Positions 27,072-36,275 of a DNA stretch of 64,000 nt are shown one piece after another. Source of the DNA: JARRNE01 sp963824085 (GTDB lineage Bacteria > Pseudomonadota > Gammaproteobacteria > Chromatiales > Chromatiaceae). The first letter of the stretch is position 1; each line of letters begins with the position of its first letter. The notes below the pieces were generated by a model. It was not told the DNA's origin and ran no database searches. It saw only the letters and a program-made list of their open reading frames with translations. The translations under genes and the position numbers were made by a program. Location: positions 248,001-312,000 of the forward strand of contig CAWGNT010000023.1 of NCBI GenBank assembly GCA_963824085.1, written 5' to 3'.

Positions 27072-27798
27072 CCGGTCGTTCACCGCGCCCCCCGGTCGTG
27101 CCCGTAACCGATCGAAGCATGCCGAAGGTGCGGAAATGCCGCCCGGTTCGCCCTGCGAGCGATGTAACGCACCGGGCATTGATAATGGGTCGCTCGATCT
27201 CCGTGAACGCGCCCGCGTGAACCCAGTTTCTCTTCGTGCTTGAGGACGTAGCTCACCGTTTGACAACTACCAACGCGAACGGCGGATCTCCAGGCAACTT
27301 GGCCGGATCTTACCGTCCATCGCTGGCGAGTTCGGAGGCGAAAGGGAACCTGGCATCCACGGCTTTCGCGACCCTCGATATGAGTCATTTCGAGACGCCA
27401 CCCTATGCCCCCCGGTCCACCCGTTATTCTGGCTTCGTGACGTACTGATTGGCGTATGAGACCAGTTGGAAGATTGGGATTTCGGCGGCATCCTTTTGGC
27501 GCTCCAGGCCCGGCGTAGTCCGCTCACTGATCCCCGAGCTTTGCGCGCCGCCCGCGAACACCTATTCTCCCCCGCCAGCGCCTTACGTCCGGTGACTAGG
27601 CATCATGCCTCCGCTCGAACGTCCGTTAGGCGGCTCGGGCGAGGGTCACCGGGACCGTCGGCGCCAGGAACGGTGTCGTCGAGCTACATGGATGTATTCA
27701 CGGCATGTCCCTGCGGCCCGTACCCGATCCTGGCCCGGCGCACCTGGGTTATCGTGCTATTCACCATCCGTCTTTCCGAGCAGCTTTGGGGTCAGACC
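27072..27798. other. Long gap with family Q repeat before the LplT-Aas gene
   Basis: 727 bases. At about 27630-27745 there is a family Q repeat: GTCACCGGGACCGTCGGCGCC, then CTACATGGATGTATTCACGGC, then GGCCCGTACCCGATCCTGG. The block ACATGGATG.ATTCACGGCG is also found inside family P copy 3 at 39010, linking the two families. The large open frame that begins at 27466 runs through this repeat, so the real gene starts at 27799. Confidence 0.5.
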
Positions 27799-30700
27799 AT
27801 GCAGCATAACCAGTTCGCCCTTCTCGCCTCGCGGCGTTTCCTGCCGCTCGCGGTCACCCAGTTCCTCGGCGCCTTCAACGACAACCTGTTCAAGAACGCG
27901 CTGGTGATCCTGATCACCTACGTCCTCGCCGCACGCTCGGGGCTCAACGCCCAGGTGCTGGTAGTGGCGGCAGGCGGGATCTTCATCCTGCCCTTCTTTC
28001 TCTTTTCCGCGACCGCGGGGCAGCTCGCGGACAAGTACGACAAGGCCCGGCTGACGCGGTGGATCAAGCTCGCGGAGATCGTGCTGATGGTAGGGGCCGC
28101 CCTGGGATTCTTCCTCGGCAGCGTGTGGCTCCTGATGGCGGTGCTTTTCTTGATGGGGAGCCAGTCGGCCTTTTTCGGGCCCATCAAGTTCGGCATCCTG
28201 CCCGACCACCTGGCGGAGGACGAGCTGGTGGCGGGCAACGCCCTGATCGAGACCACGACCTTTCTCGCCATCCTCCTGGGCACACTGCTCGGCGGGCTGG
28301 CCGTCCTGGCCGAGGGGGGACTAGCCCTGGTGTCCGGACTGGTCGTGGCCGTCGCGCTGGCGGGCTGGTCCACAAGCTTCTTCATCCCGTCGACACGCCC
28401 TGCCGCGCCCGATCTTCAGGTCAGCTACAACGCCCTGCGCGAGACCTGGAGGATGGTCCGCTACGCGAGCGCGAGCCGCGTGATCTTCCTCTGCATCCTC
28501 GGTATCTCCTGGTTCTGGCTGGTGGGGGCGACCTTCCTCTCCCTGTTCCCGACGCTGGCGAAGGATGTCATCGGGGCGAACGAGGAGGTCGTGACCCTGT
28601 TTCTGATCGCCTTCTCCGTCGGTGTCGCGGCCGGCTCGCTGCTTTGCAATCGTCTCCTCAAAGGGGAGGTGCATGCGACCTATGTCCCCTTGGGCGCAGT
28701 AGGCATCAGCCTGTTTGCGACGGACCTGTTCTTATCCAGTCGCCACTTCACCTCCGCCGGGAACGAGCTGATCGGTGTAGCAGCATTCCTGAAGGAGCCC
28801 GGGGCCTGGCGCGTACTGGCGGACCTGGTGCTGGTGGCAATCTCGGGTGGCCTTTACATAGTGCCCCTCAACGCCATGCTGCAGCAGCGGAGCCCGGAGA
28901 GCCACCGGGCGCGCAATATCGCCGCCAACAACGTGATCAACGCGCTCTTCATGGTGGTCGGCGCGGCCGTTAGCGCTATCTTGCTGGAGCGCGGGCTCAC
29001 CGTTCCGCAGCTGTTCCTGCTGATGGCGGCGGTCAACGCGGCGGTGGCGGTCTACATCAGCCGACTGCTCCCGGGCGCCTTGGTCAAGGCATTGATCGCC
29101 TGGCTCCTCGACCTTCTGTTCCGGGTGGACGTGCGCGGCCTCAGCCATTTTCACGAGGCGGGCGATCGGGTGCTGATCGTGGCCAACCACCTCTCCTTCC
29201 TCGACGCGGTCCTGATCGCCGCCTACGTCCCGGACCAGCTGACCTTCGCCATCGACACCCATATGGCGAAGCACCCCTTCATCAGGTTCTTTCTGTCCCT
29301 CGCCAAGACGTACCCGATGGACCCGGCCAATCCGCTCGCGATCCGGGCACTTGTCTCGAGCGTCAAGCAGGGAGAGAAGGTCGTGATCTTCCCGGAGGGC
29401 CGCATTACGGTGACCGGTGCCCTCATGAAGGTCTACGAGGGTCCGGGAATGATAGCCGACAAGGCGGGCGCCATGGTCCTGCCGGTCCGTCTGGAAGGGG
29501 CGCAGTACACGCCCTTCTCCCGCCTCAAGGGCAAGGTGCGGATCCGCTGGTTCCCCAGGATCTCGGTGCGGTTCCTGGAGCCGAGGACATTCGACATTCC
29601 GCCGGACTTGAAAGGGCGCAAGCGGCGGCAGCACGCGGGCGACCGGCTCTATGACCTGATGACCGAGATGATGTTCGAGAGCAGCGACTACCGGCGCACG
29701 CTGTTCCAGTCGCTGCTCGACGCCAGACGCATCCAGGGGCCGGGTCATCTGGTGCTGGAGGACATCGAGCGCCGGCCGCTCTCCTACCGCGGGCTGATCA
29801 CGGCAAGCTTCGCGTTGGGTCGGCGTATCGCCAAGGCCACGGGGCCGGGTGAGCGTGTCGGTCTCCTGCTGCCGAACGTCGTGGGCGCCGGTTTCGCCTT
29901 CTTCGCGCTGCAGGCGTACGGCCGCGTCCCGGCTATGCTCAATTTCTCGACCGGGGCGGCCAATATGCTCCTCGCCTGCCGCGCCGCTCAGGTCCGCACC
30001 CTTTACTCATCCCGCCGCTTCGTCGCTGCGGCTGGACTCGAGGGGGTGTGCCGGGACCTCGCGGAATCCGGCGTCGAGATCTGTTACCTGGAGGACCTGC
30101 GGGCCGCCCTCACCGGTCTCGACAAGCTGCTCGGCCTCGCGGCAGGCACCTTCCCCCAGATCGCCTACTGGATCGCGTGCCGTCAACGGGACCCGGACCG
30201 GCCCGCGGTCGTGCTCTTCACCTCGGGCACCGAGGGCGCGCCGAAGGGGGTGGCCCTCAGTCATACCAACATCCAGGCCAATCGCTATCAGGTCGCCTCG
30301 CGCATCGACTTCGGTCCCAACGACCTCGTGTTCAATGCCTTGCCCATGTTCCACTCCTTCGGGCTGAGCACCGGCACCTTGCTCCCCATCCTGTTCGGGC
30401 TCCGGGTCTTTCTGTATCCGTCGCCACTGCATTACCGCATCGTTCCGGAGATGGTCTACGGCGCCAACGCGACCATCCTGTTCGGCACCGACACCTTCCT
30501 GGCTGGCTACGCCCGCTTCGCCCACCCTTACGATTTCTACAGCGTGCGTTTCGTCTGCACCGGCGCGGAGAAGCTCAAGGACGAGACGCGGCGCGTCTAT
30601 AGCGAGCGTTTCGGCGTGCGCATCTTCGAGGGATACGGCGCAACCGAGACCGCGCCGGTGCTGGCGATGAACTCGCCGATGCAGAGCCGGGCGGGAACGG

Positions 30701-31245
30701 TCGGCCGTATCATGCCAAGCATCGCGTGGCGGCTAGAGCCGGTACCCGGGATCGACGACGGCGGCAGATTGATCGTGCGCGGTCCGAACGTGATGATCGG
30801 CTACCTCAAGGCGGACCGTCCCGGAGTGCTGCAGCCATCCGAGGACGGCTGGTACGACACGGGTGATGTGGTCGCGGTCGACCCGGACGGGTTCGTCACC
30901 ATCAAGGGGCGCATGAAGCGTTTTGCCAAAATCGGGGGTGAGATGGTCTCGCTCGCCGCCGTGGAGGGCTATGTCTCGCGCCTGTGGCCCGAGCACAGTC
31001 ATGCGGTCGTCACCCTTCCGGACCCCAAGAAGGGCGAGCAGCTTGTCCTGGTCACGGAGAACCCGACGGCGGCCCGGGACGCCCTCGTCGCCTTCGCCCG
31101 CCGGGAAGGGGTGGCGGACATCAGCGTGCCGCGGACGATCCTGCAGGTCGATCAATTGCCCGTACTTGGGACGGGTAAGGTCGACTACGTCAGCGTCCGA
31201 TGCCTAGCGGAGAAAACGCCGGGACCTGTAGCAGAGACGGTGTGA
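27799..31245 (+). CDS. aas: LplT-PlsC-Aas fusion: lysophospholipid transporter / acyltransferase / acyl-ACP synthetase
   Basis: A 1148-residue three-part protein for recycling lysophospholipids, mainly lyso-PE. Residues 1-410 are an MFS transporter of the LplT type (FLGAFNDNLFKNALVILITY). Residues about 430-620 are a PlsC-type acyltransferase with the HX4D motif in VANHLSFLDAVLIA and FPEGRITVTG. The last 500 residues are an AMP-forming synthetase with VVLFTSGTEGAPKGVALSH, GYGATETAPVLAMNSP and GWYDTGDVV. In Escherichia coli LplT and Aas are separate adjacent proteins; here they are fused. All catalytic motifs look intact. The ATG at 27799 starts the conserved region. Confidence 0.93.
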   Translation: MQHNQFALLASRRFLPLAVTQFLGAFNDNLFKNALVILITYVLAARSGLNAQVLVVAAGGIFILPFFLFSATAGQLADKYDKARLTRWIKLAEIVLMVGAALGFFLGSVWLLMAVLFLMGSQSAFFGPIKFGILPDHLAEDELVAGNALIETTTFLAILLGTLLGGLAVLAEGGLALVSGLVVAVALAGWSTSFFIPSTRPAAPDLQVSYNALRETWRMVRYASASRVIFLCILGISWFWLVGATFLSLFPTLAKDVIGANEEVVTLFLIAFSVGVAAGSLLCNRLLKGEVHATYVPLGAVGISLFATDLFLSSRHFTSAGNELIGVAAFLKEPGAWRVLADLVLVAISGGLYIVPLNAMLQQRSPESHRARNIAANNVINALFMVVGAAVSAILLERGLTVPQLFLLMAAVNAAVAVYISRLLPGALVKALIAWLLDLLFRVDVRGLSHFHEAGDRVLIVANHLSFLDAVLIAAYVPDQLTFAIDTHMAKHPFIRFFLSLAKTYPMDPANPLAIRALVSSVKQGEKVVIFPEGRITVTGALMKVYEGPGMIADKAGAMVLPVRLEGAQYTPFSRLKGKVRIRWFPRISVRFLEPRTFDIPPDLKGRKRRQHAGDRLYDLMTEMMFESSDYRRTLFQSLLDARRIQGPGHLVLEDIERRPLSYRGLITASFALGRRIAKATGPGERVGLLLPNVVGAGFAFFALQAYGRVPAMLNFSTGAANMLLACRAAQVRTLYSSRRFVAAAGLEGVCRDLAESGVEICYLEDLRAALTGLDKLLGLAAGTFPQIAYWIACRQRDPDRPAVVLFTSGTEGAPKGVALSHTNIQANRYQVASRIDFGPNDLVFNALPMFHSFGLSTGTLLPILFGLRVFLYPSPLHYRIVPEMVYGANATILFGTDTFLAGYARFAHPYDFYSVRFVCTGAEKLKDETRRVYSERFGVRIFEGYGATETAPVLAMNSPMQSRAGTVGRIMPSIAWRLEPVPGIDDGGRLIVRGPNVMIGYLKADRPGVLQPSEDGWYDTGDVVAVDPDGFVTIKGRMKRFAKIGGEMVSLAAVEGYVSRLWPEHSHAVVTLPDPKKGEQLVLVTENPTAARDALVAFARREGVADISVPRTILQVDQLPVLGTGKVDYVSVRCLAEKTPGPVAETV

Positions 31246-31267
31246 CTGTTCCGGGATGAGCCGGGAT

Positions 31268-31292
31268 CTGCGGCACGCGTGGCGCGCCGCAG
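31268..31292. terminator. Hairpin between convergent aas and DUF302 genes
   Basis: CTGCGGC and GCCGCAG flank an 11-base loop midway between the two convergent stop codons. It lacks a T tract, so it may act only as a weak or factor-dependent terminator. Confidence 0.35.
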
Positions 31293-31315
31293 GCTCAAGA
31301 CCCACCCTGAGGTCC

Positions 31316-31729
31316 CTATGTGCGGTCGACCGGGTGTTGCCCGGAGAGCCGATCGCGGACGGCCTCGATCACGGCACGGGCATCCCGCCCCACGGCAACC
31401 ACCGCCTCGCTGTCGGCCATGCCGAACACGGCCTCCGGGTCCATGAAGGTCACCCCGATCAGATCGGGCTTGATCTCACGCACGATGATGTTGCACGGAA
31501 GCAGCGCGCCAGCCTCCGGGTCCGCGTCCATCACCCGCTTGGCGAGATGCGGCGCACAGGCACCCAGTATCCGGTAAGGTCTGATCTCCTCCTGGAGCTT
31601 GCTGCGCATGATCGCCTGCACGTCCACGTCGCTGACGACCCCAAGCCCTTCGTCCTTGACGGCCCGGTTCACCTGGTCCAGGGCCTGGTTGAACGGCATG
31701 TGCAGCTCGACGCCGAACGCGTACATCAT
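31316..31729 (-). CDS. DUF302 domain-containing protein
   Basis: A 137-residue protein covering a single DUF302 domain. Typical segments are MPFNQALDQVNRAVKDEGLG, VVSDVDVQAIMRSKL, YRILGACAPHLAKRVMDADP and GALLPCNIIVRE. DUF302 proteins are small and of unknown function, often found beside stress or sulfur genes. An AGGAGG lies eight bases before the first ATG at 31729. It is 105 bases downstream of the GNAT gene, so it may be the last gene of that cluster or an independent unit. Confidence 0.88.
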   Translation of the reverse strand: MMYAFGVELHMPFNQALDQVNRAVKDEGLGVVSDVDVQAIMRSKLQEEIRPYRILGACAPHLAKRVMDADPEAGALLPCNIIVREIKPDLIGVTFMDPEAVFGMADSEAVVAVGRDARAVIEAVRDRLSGQHPVDRT

Positions 31730-31834
31730 CGTCTGGTCCTCCTGGCGGGTCTCTCGAAAGGGCGCCCATTGTACTCTTCGGGAAGGCGGTCGCGCGCCGC
31801 ATGCGCGCAGGAATTTTACGAAATCTTGACCGCG

Positions 31835-32329
31835 TCAGCGTTTCATGCCGGGCGCCGGCAGAGACCGTCGGTAGATGAGCTTGCCGTCGCCCGGGGCGTA
31901 GAAATCCTTGAGATGGGCCTCCAGCGTATAACCCGCCGCCAGATAAAAACCGTGCGTCGGTCGGTACTGGGCACGAGAGGAGGTCTCGATGTAGATCTGA
32001 CGGCCGCCGGCGCCCCCGACCAGGGCTTCGGTGCGCTGCAGCAGGTCGCGGCCGATGCCGCGGCCCTGACGCTCCGGGGCGACCGCGATCCAGTAGAGGT
32101 CGTAGCTCCCGCTGGTGCCCGAAACCGGCCCGTAACAGACGTAGCCGGCGAGGCTGCGGTCTATCTCTGCGAACAGGAACTCGTAGCCGCTCGCCGCACC
32201 CTGGGCAAGGCGGGTCTCCACCAGCTCCACAGCGATGGCGACCTCCTCGGGCGAAAAGAAGCCCGTCGACGAGACCAAGTCCCGCACGGCCTGGGCGTCC
32301 TGCGGCAAGACATCCGCGCGAAACAGCAT
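31835..32329 (-). CDS. GNAT family N-acetyltransferase
   Basis: A 164-residue single GNAT domain. The acetyl-CoA pyrophosphate loop is visible as VAPERQGRGIGRDLLQ, preceded by the beta-strand YDLYWIAV and followed by IYIETSSRAQYRPTHGFYLA. The ATG at 32329 sits 7 bases after the deacetylase-fusion stop, with its GGAGG overlapping that gene, so the two are translationally linked. In the context of a lysine 2,3-aminomutase gene, acetylation of a beta-lysine amino group is one possible reaction. That is an inference from neighbourhood, not from sequence. Confidence 0.9.
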   Translation of the reverse strand: MLFRADVLPQDAQAVRDLVSSTGFFSPEEVAIAVELVETRLAQGAASGYEFLFAEIDRSLAGYVCYGPVSGTSGSYDLYWIAVAPERQGRGIGRDLLQRTEALVGGAGGRQIYIETSSRAQYRPTHGFYLAAGYTLEAHLKDFYAPGDGKLIYRRSLPAPGMKR

Positions 32330-32336
32330 CGTTCCC

Positions 32337-34115
32337 TTACCTCCGCCCCGACGCGGCCGGTGCTTGCGGGGACATGGAAGCGGTCGACAGACCCTGCCAC
32401 AAACCGGCAAAGAAATTTCGGGCGTTGGTGCCCAGGGAGCGGGTCTTGTAGCCACCCTCCTGAACCACGAGCGTCGGCATTCCCAGGCTTCCTAGACGGC
32501 GTCCGTTCTCGGCGAAGTCCTGGGCGCCCAAGGTGAAGGAGCCCGTGGGGTCGCCCTTGGCGGTATCGAGACCCAGCGCCACAACCAGGAAGCGTGCCCG
32601 GAAGCGCCGGATACGGCGGATTGCTGCATCCAGGGCGACTCGATAGGCCGCGCCGTCCAAATTCTCTTGCAGCGGGACGTTGAGGTTGTAGCCGACGCCG
32701 GCACCTTCTCCCTTCTCGTCCTCGAACCCGCTGAAGTAGGGATAGGTGTACCGGGGATGGCCGTGGATCGAAACCGTCAAGACATCCGCCCGGCCATAGA
32801 AGATGTCTTGGGTGCCGTTGCCGTGGTGATAGTCCACATCGAGCACCGCCACGAGCCCGAAGCGGCTCAGGTAGTGCGCGGCGATCGCGGTGGAGTTCAA
32901 GTAGCAGAAGCCCCCGAAGCTCCGTCGCTCGGCATGGTGGCCGGGCGGACGCACCAGGGCGTAGGCCGCCCGATAGCCCTCCAGCAGGCGGCGCGCGCCG
33001 GTGAGGGCGCAGTCGACGGCCCGCTCCGCCGCCAGCCAGGCATTGCGGTTCAAGGGGGTGAATGTGTCGATGCAGTAGTAGCCGGCACGCAGGGGCAGAT
33101 CCTTGGGCGGCCGGGTGGCGTTGCGAACAGGGAAAACGTAGGGATAGATCGACTTGCCCTCCGGTACCAGCGCACAGGCGCGCTTCAGGTAGTCGACGAA
33201 TGCCCCCTGGTGCACGGCGCGGATGTGGTCCTCGCTGAAGGCCTGCACGGGCAGGCGCTCGAACCGGCCGGTAGGAAGGATCTCCTTGAGAATCGCGTCG
33301 ACGCGCACCGGCGACTGTACGTACCCGCGCTCCCGGATGTGGTGGATCGCGTGCTTGTCGTTCACCAGCAGAGCGATTTGGCGCTCGCGGGGGATCGGCG
33401 GCGCGCGGCGTCCTCGCTTGGCCGACAGGTATCGGGGCGCGCGCAGCTGGACCGGGTCGTCGCGGAACGAATCCACCACCGATCGGATGTAGCTCTCGGG
33501 ACAGAGCTTGCCGTACTTGCGCTCCAGGATCGCCCGGACGATTGCACGCGCCGCGTCCCGGCCAAGGGGATGCCCCGAGCCCAGGTCGTCGAAGACCAGG
33601 TAAGGCGGGTTGTCATCCCCCGGCCTGACCGGCGTCTCGTAGGCTGTGTTGGCGATCGGGAAGGCGCCGTAGCGCTCGTAGAAGCGGAGGCGGGCGGCGT
33701 TCTGAGCCCGTATCCCCGGGTCCGGCGAGAGGGCGGGGGCGTCGGGCAGGCACTCAAAGAAGAGCCCCACCACGTCGAGGGCGCGGGCCTCTTCGCGCAC
33801 CCGGTCGTAAAGCGCGCCGCCGACACCGCCGCCGGTCCTGCCGGGGGCGGCCGAGATGAAGTCCAGATACGCGAAGTGCAAATCTGGGGCGAGCATTAGC
33901 AGGGCGAAGCCCTTGAGCTGGAAACGGGCGTTCTCCGCGGCGAAGACCACCGAGCGGAAGCGGTGACGCAGTGGGTCCCGCAGCTGTCCAGGAAGCTTGT
34001 GGAAGTCCTCCTCGGAGAGTCCCGGGAACTGGGAGCGCAGGATGGACTCGACCTGCGCCAGGACCTGACGGTCTGCGGATGCCGTGTCGTCATGTATGCG
34101 GCGAATGCGGAACAC
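32337..34115 (-). CDS. GNAT-like domain fused to histone deacetylase family amidohydrolase
   Basis: A 592-residue two-domain protein. Residues 1-200 look like a GNAT fold (FAYLDFISAAPGRTGGGVGG; NAARLRFYERYGAFPIANTA). Residues about 245-580 are a class II-like deacetylase/acetylpolyamine amidohydrolase: HH pair in VRPPGHHAERRSFGGFCYLN, zinc ligands in LDVDYHHGNGTQDIFY and LGLDTAKGDPTGSF, and the GGY tail VQEGGYKTRSLG. The zinc and catalytic residues are intact, so it should be an active amidohydrolase on an acetylated amine or amide. It starts at a GTG 21 bases after the ATP-grasp gene. A fusion of acyl-transfer and de-acylation modules in one chain is unusual. Confidence 0.88.
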   Translation of the reverse strand: MFRIRRIHDDTASADRQVLAQVESILRSQFPGLSEEDFHKLPGQLRDPLRHRFRSVVFAAENARFQLKGFALLMLAPDLHFAYLDFISAAPGRTGGGVGGALYDRVREEARALDVVGLFFECLPDAPALSPDPGIRAQNAARLRFYERYGAFPIANTAYETPVRPGDDNPPYLVFDDLGSGHPLGRDAARAIVRAILERKYGKLCPESYIRSVVDSFRDDPVQLRAPRYLSAKRGRRAPPIPRERQIALLVNDKHAIHHIRERGYVQSPVRVDAILKEILPTGRFERLPVQAFSEDHIRAVHQGAFVDYLKRACALVPEGKSIYPYVFPVRNATRPPKDLPLRAGYYCIDTFTPLNRNAWLAAERAVDCALTGARRLLEGYRAAYALVRPPGHHAERRSFGGFCYLNSTAIAAHYLSRFGLVAVLDVDYHHGNGTQDIFYGRADVLTVSIHGHPRYTYPYFSGFEDEKGEGAGVGYNLNVPLQENLDGAAYRVALDAAIRRIRRFRARFLVVALGLDTAKGDPTGSFTLGAQDFAENGRRLGSLGMPTLVVQEGGYKTRSLGTNARNFFAGLWQGLSTASMSPQAPAASGRR

Positions 34116-34136
34116 GGGTCGCGGCGACGGGACTAG

Positions 34137-35162
34137 CTAGGGGGACGGCTGTTGCGGACCGATCCGGTTCAGCGCATCCGCGACGATACGGCCGACGAGG
34201 TCGGCGTAGGGCATACCGACACGCGCCGCGGCGGCCGCAAAGCCGGCGTCCGGAGACAGGCAGGGATTCGCGTTCACCTCGAGGATCCACGGCCGACCGT
34301 CCGTGTCCACGCGAAAGTCAACCCGGGCATAGCCCTGAAGGCGAAACAGGCGCCAGCACTCGACGGCCAACTCTTCGAGGCGGGAGAGGAGACCGGCTTC
34401 GCCCTGGGGATCGAGGAACACCCGCGGGGTGTGAAGGTACTCGAAAGAGCCCGCGTCCCACTTGGCAGCGTAGCCGACGATGCGGGGCTTCCCGGGGGGG
34501 TAGCCGTCGAAGCGGATCTCCGCTGCCGAGAGCACCACGGGGTCGTCGCCGCCTCCCAGCAGGGCGAGGTTGAGCTCGCGCCCTTCCACGTAGGCCTCGG
34601 CGAACCAGTCGCCGAGTCGTCCGGCGGACCGGACGCGCGACCGCGCCGCCGCCAGTGTCGGTACGACGGCACCATCGTCCATGCCGACCGAGGCGTGCTC
34701 CCAGGTGGACTTGACGATCCAGGCACCCGTCCAGTCCCGCCCGTGCACGTCCTTGCCCTCGCACCAGTGCGGTGTGGGCAGGCCGGCCAGCTCCAGCATG
34801 CGCTTGGCGACCAACTTGTTGGACGTGAGAAACTGGGCGTCAAGCGGTACCCCCGTATAGGGAATGCCCAGCTCATCCAGGACGGCCTGTCCCAGGTGAA
34901 TCAGCCGGCCGCTCCCCCCCACCGCCTCTACCAGATTGAAGACGAGATCGGGCCGAAGAGCTGCCAGCGCGGCTGAGGCTGCCGCGAGATCCAGGCTCAG
35001 CGCCGACAGCTCGACCTCGAAGCCGAGTCCGCGCAATGCGTCGGCGACAGCCTCCGCTTGCAGCAGGGTATCCTGCTCGTCGGCCGATGCGTCCAGAGCC
35101 ACGGCCCCGTGCAGCACGACGACCCGGCGTGCCTGGCGTCCGGCGGCGGACACCTTGTGCAT
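34137..35162 (-). CDS. ATP-grasp ligase 2 (D-Ala-D-Ala ligase-like)
   Basis: A 341-residue ATP-grasp enzyme. The N-terminal domain has RPDLVFNLVEAVGGSGRLIH and LGIPYTGVPLDAQFLTSNK. The ATP-grasp core has AWIVKSTWEHASVGMDDGAV (lysine and glycine-rich loop), FAEAYVEGRELNLALLGGG, and the metal site YARVDFRVDTDGRPWILEVN then ANPCLSP. This resembles DdlB-type carboxylate-amine ligases that form a peptide or amide bond via an acyl phosphate. It differs clearly from ligase 1, so two different bonds may be made. The ATG at 35162 is preferred to a TTG at 35234. Confidence 0.87.
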   Translation of the reverse strand: MHKVSAAGRQARRVVVLHGAVALDASADEQDTLLQAEAVADALRGLGFEVELSALSLDLAAASAALAALRPDLVFNLVEAVGGSGRLIHLGQAVLDELGIPYTGVPLDAQFLTSNKLVAKRMLELAGLPTPHWCEGKDVHGRDWTGAWIVKSTWEHASVGMDDGAVVPTLAAARSRVRSAGRLGDWFAEAYVEGRELNLALLGGGDDPVVLSAAEIRFDGYPPGKPRIVGYAAKWDAGSFEYLHTPRVFLDPQGEAGLLSRLEELAVECWRLFRLQGYARVDFRVDTDGRPWILEVNANPCLSPDAGFAAAAARVGMPYADLVGRIVADALNRIGPQQPSP

Positions 35163-35267
35163 CCTAACGGGGCCTCGCCTCAGGCCGGCTAGAGAAAGGG
35201 AGCGGCGCGCTGCACGCACCGCTTGGCGTTTCAAACAACATGTTCTCGGTTCGGATGTCCTCAGCGC

Positions 35268-36275
35268 CTACTGCACCGCGGCGGTCCGGCGGGAGTTGAA
35301 TTCACCGATCCGCCACAGAGCGGAATCGAGGATGCGGCCGATCAGGTCGCGATAGCCAATGCCCTGCAGCCGGCACAGGATCGCGAGGTCCGAGCGCTGC
35401 GGGTTGAGGCCGGCGAGGGGATTCACCTCCAAAAAATGCGGCAAGCCCGCGCCGTCCATCCGGATATCGACCCGTCCGCCGTCAAGGCAGCCCAGGGCGC
35501 GCCAGGCATTCAGCGCGCTCTCGCCCACCGCCTGCGCCTCCGCGGCAGTGGCTAGCTGGTAGTCCACCAGCCCCTCGTAGTGCTCCTTATTGTGATAGGA
35601 GTAAGCGTGGGCCTCTGCCTCACGAGTCATCATCACCTCCATCACGCCGAGGACCTTCGCCGCGCGGCCGGACCCCGTGATGCCGACGGTGAACTCCCGC
35701 CCGGGGAGGTAGGTCTCCACCAGGACGGGCTGTGCAAAGCGCTGGAGCAGGTCCAGACACACCGACCTCAGGGACTCCTCGGTATCCGCACGCGAGGCGG
35801 CGCAGATGCCTTTTCCCGTGCCTTCGCCCACGGGCTTGGCGAACAGGGGGAAGGGCAGGCAGATCTCCGCCAGGTCGCGTTCCTCGGCAACAACCGCAAA
35901 GTCCGGGGTGGCGACCCCGCGGTCCCTGACCACGTGTTTGGCCATACCCTTGTGCAGGGTCAGGGCCAGGACCATGGGGTCGGAAAAAGTGTAGGGGATG
36001 CGCCAGGCGTCCAGCAAGGCTGGGACCTGGGACTCGCGCCCCAAGCCGAACAGCCCCTCGGCGATGTTGAACACCAGATCCCAGCGGTCGCCGGCGAGCA
36101 GCCGCCGGGCCAGGGCCTCGAGGGTGCCGATCCGCTCCGGCCGGTGGCCGAGAGCAGCAAGGGCGTCGGCGATGGCATCGATGGTCTCGGGCCGGTCGAA
36201 TTCGGCGGTGGCCTCCTCGGTGTATCCAGCCTTGAGATAGTCGTCGCGCAGATCGTAGGTCAGGCCTATGCGCAC
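35268..36275 (-). CDS. ATP-grasp ligase 1 (D-Ala-D-Ala ligase-like)
   Basis: A 335-residue ATP-grasp enzyme. The N-terminal segment MRIGLTYDLRDDYLKAGYTE and the family block WDLVFNIAEGLFGLGRESQV lead to LPFPLFAKPVGEGTGKGICA (ATP-binding lysine and loop), LVETYLPGREFTVGITGSG and the metal ligands in VDIRMDGAGLPHFLEVNPLA. It belongs to the same superfamily as ligase 2 but is distant in sequence. Its start overlaps the kamA end by 10 bases, so the two proteins are made together. Ligation of the KamA product, or a dipeptide from it, is an inference. Confidence 0.88.
   Translation of the reverse strand: MRIGLTYDLRDDYLKAGYTEEATAEFDRPETIDAIADALAALGHRPERIGTLEALARRLLAGDRWDLVFNIAEGLFGLGRESQVPALLDAWRIPYTFSDPMVLALTLHKGMAKHVVRDRGVATPDFAVVAEERDLAEICLPFPLFAKPVGEGTGKGICAASRADTEESLRSVCLDLLQRFAQPVLVETYLPGREFTVGITGSGRAAKVLGVMEVMMTREAEAHAYSYHNKEHYEGLVDYQLATAAEAQAVGESALNAWRALGCLDGGRVDIRMDGAGLPHFLEVNPLAGLNPQRSDLAILCRLQGIGYRDLIGRILDSALWRIGEFNSRRTAAVQ

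Noticed and set aside
28732..29748. A 338-codon minus-strand frame within the LplT-Aas gene
   Set aside because: It lies wholly inside a well-supported coding region and has a charge-rich shadow composition.
31256..32536. A 426-codon plus-strand frame opposite DUF302 and GNAT genes
   Set aside because: It is antisense to two clear proteins and has no recognisable domain.
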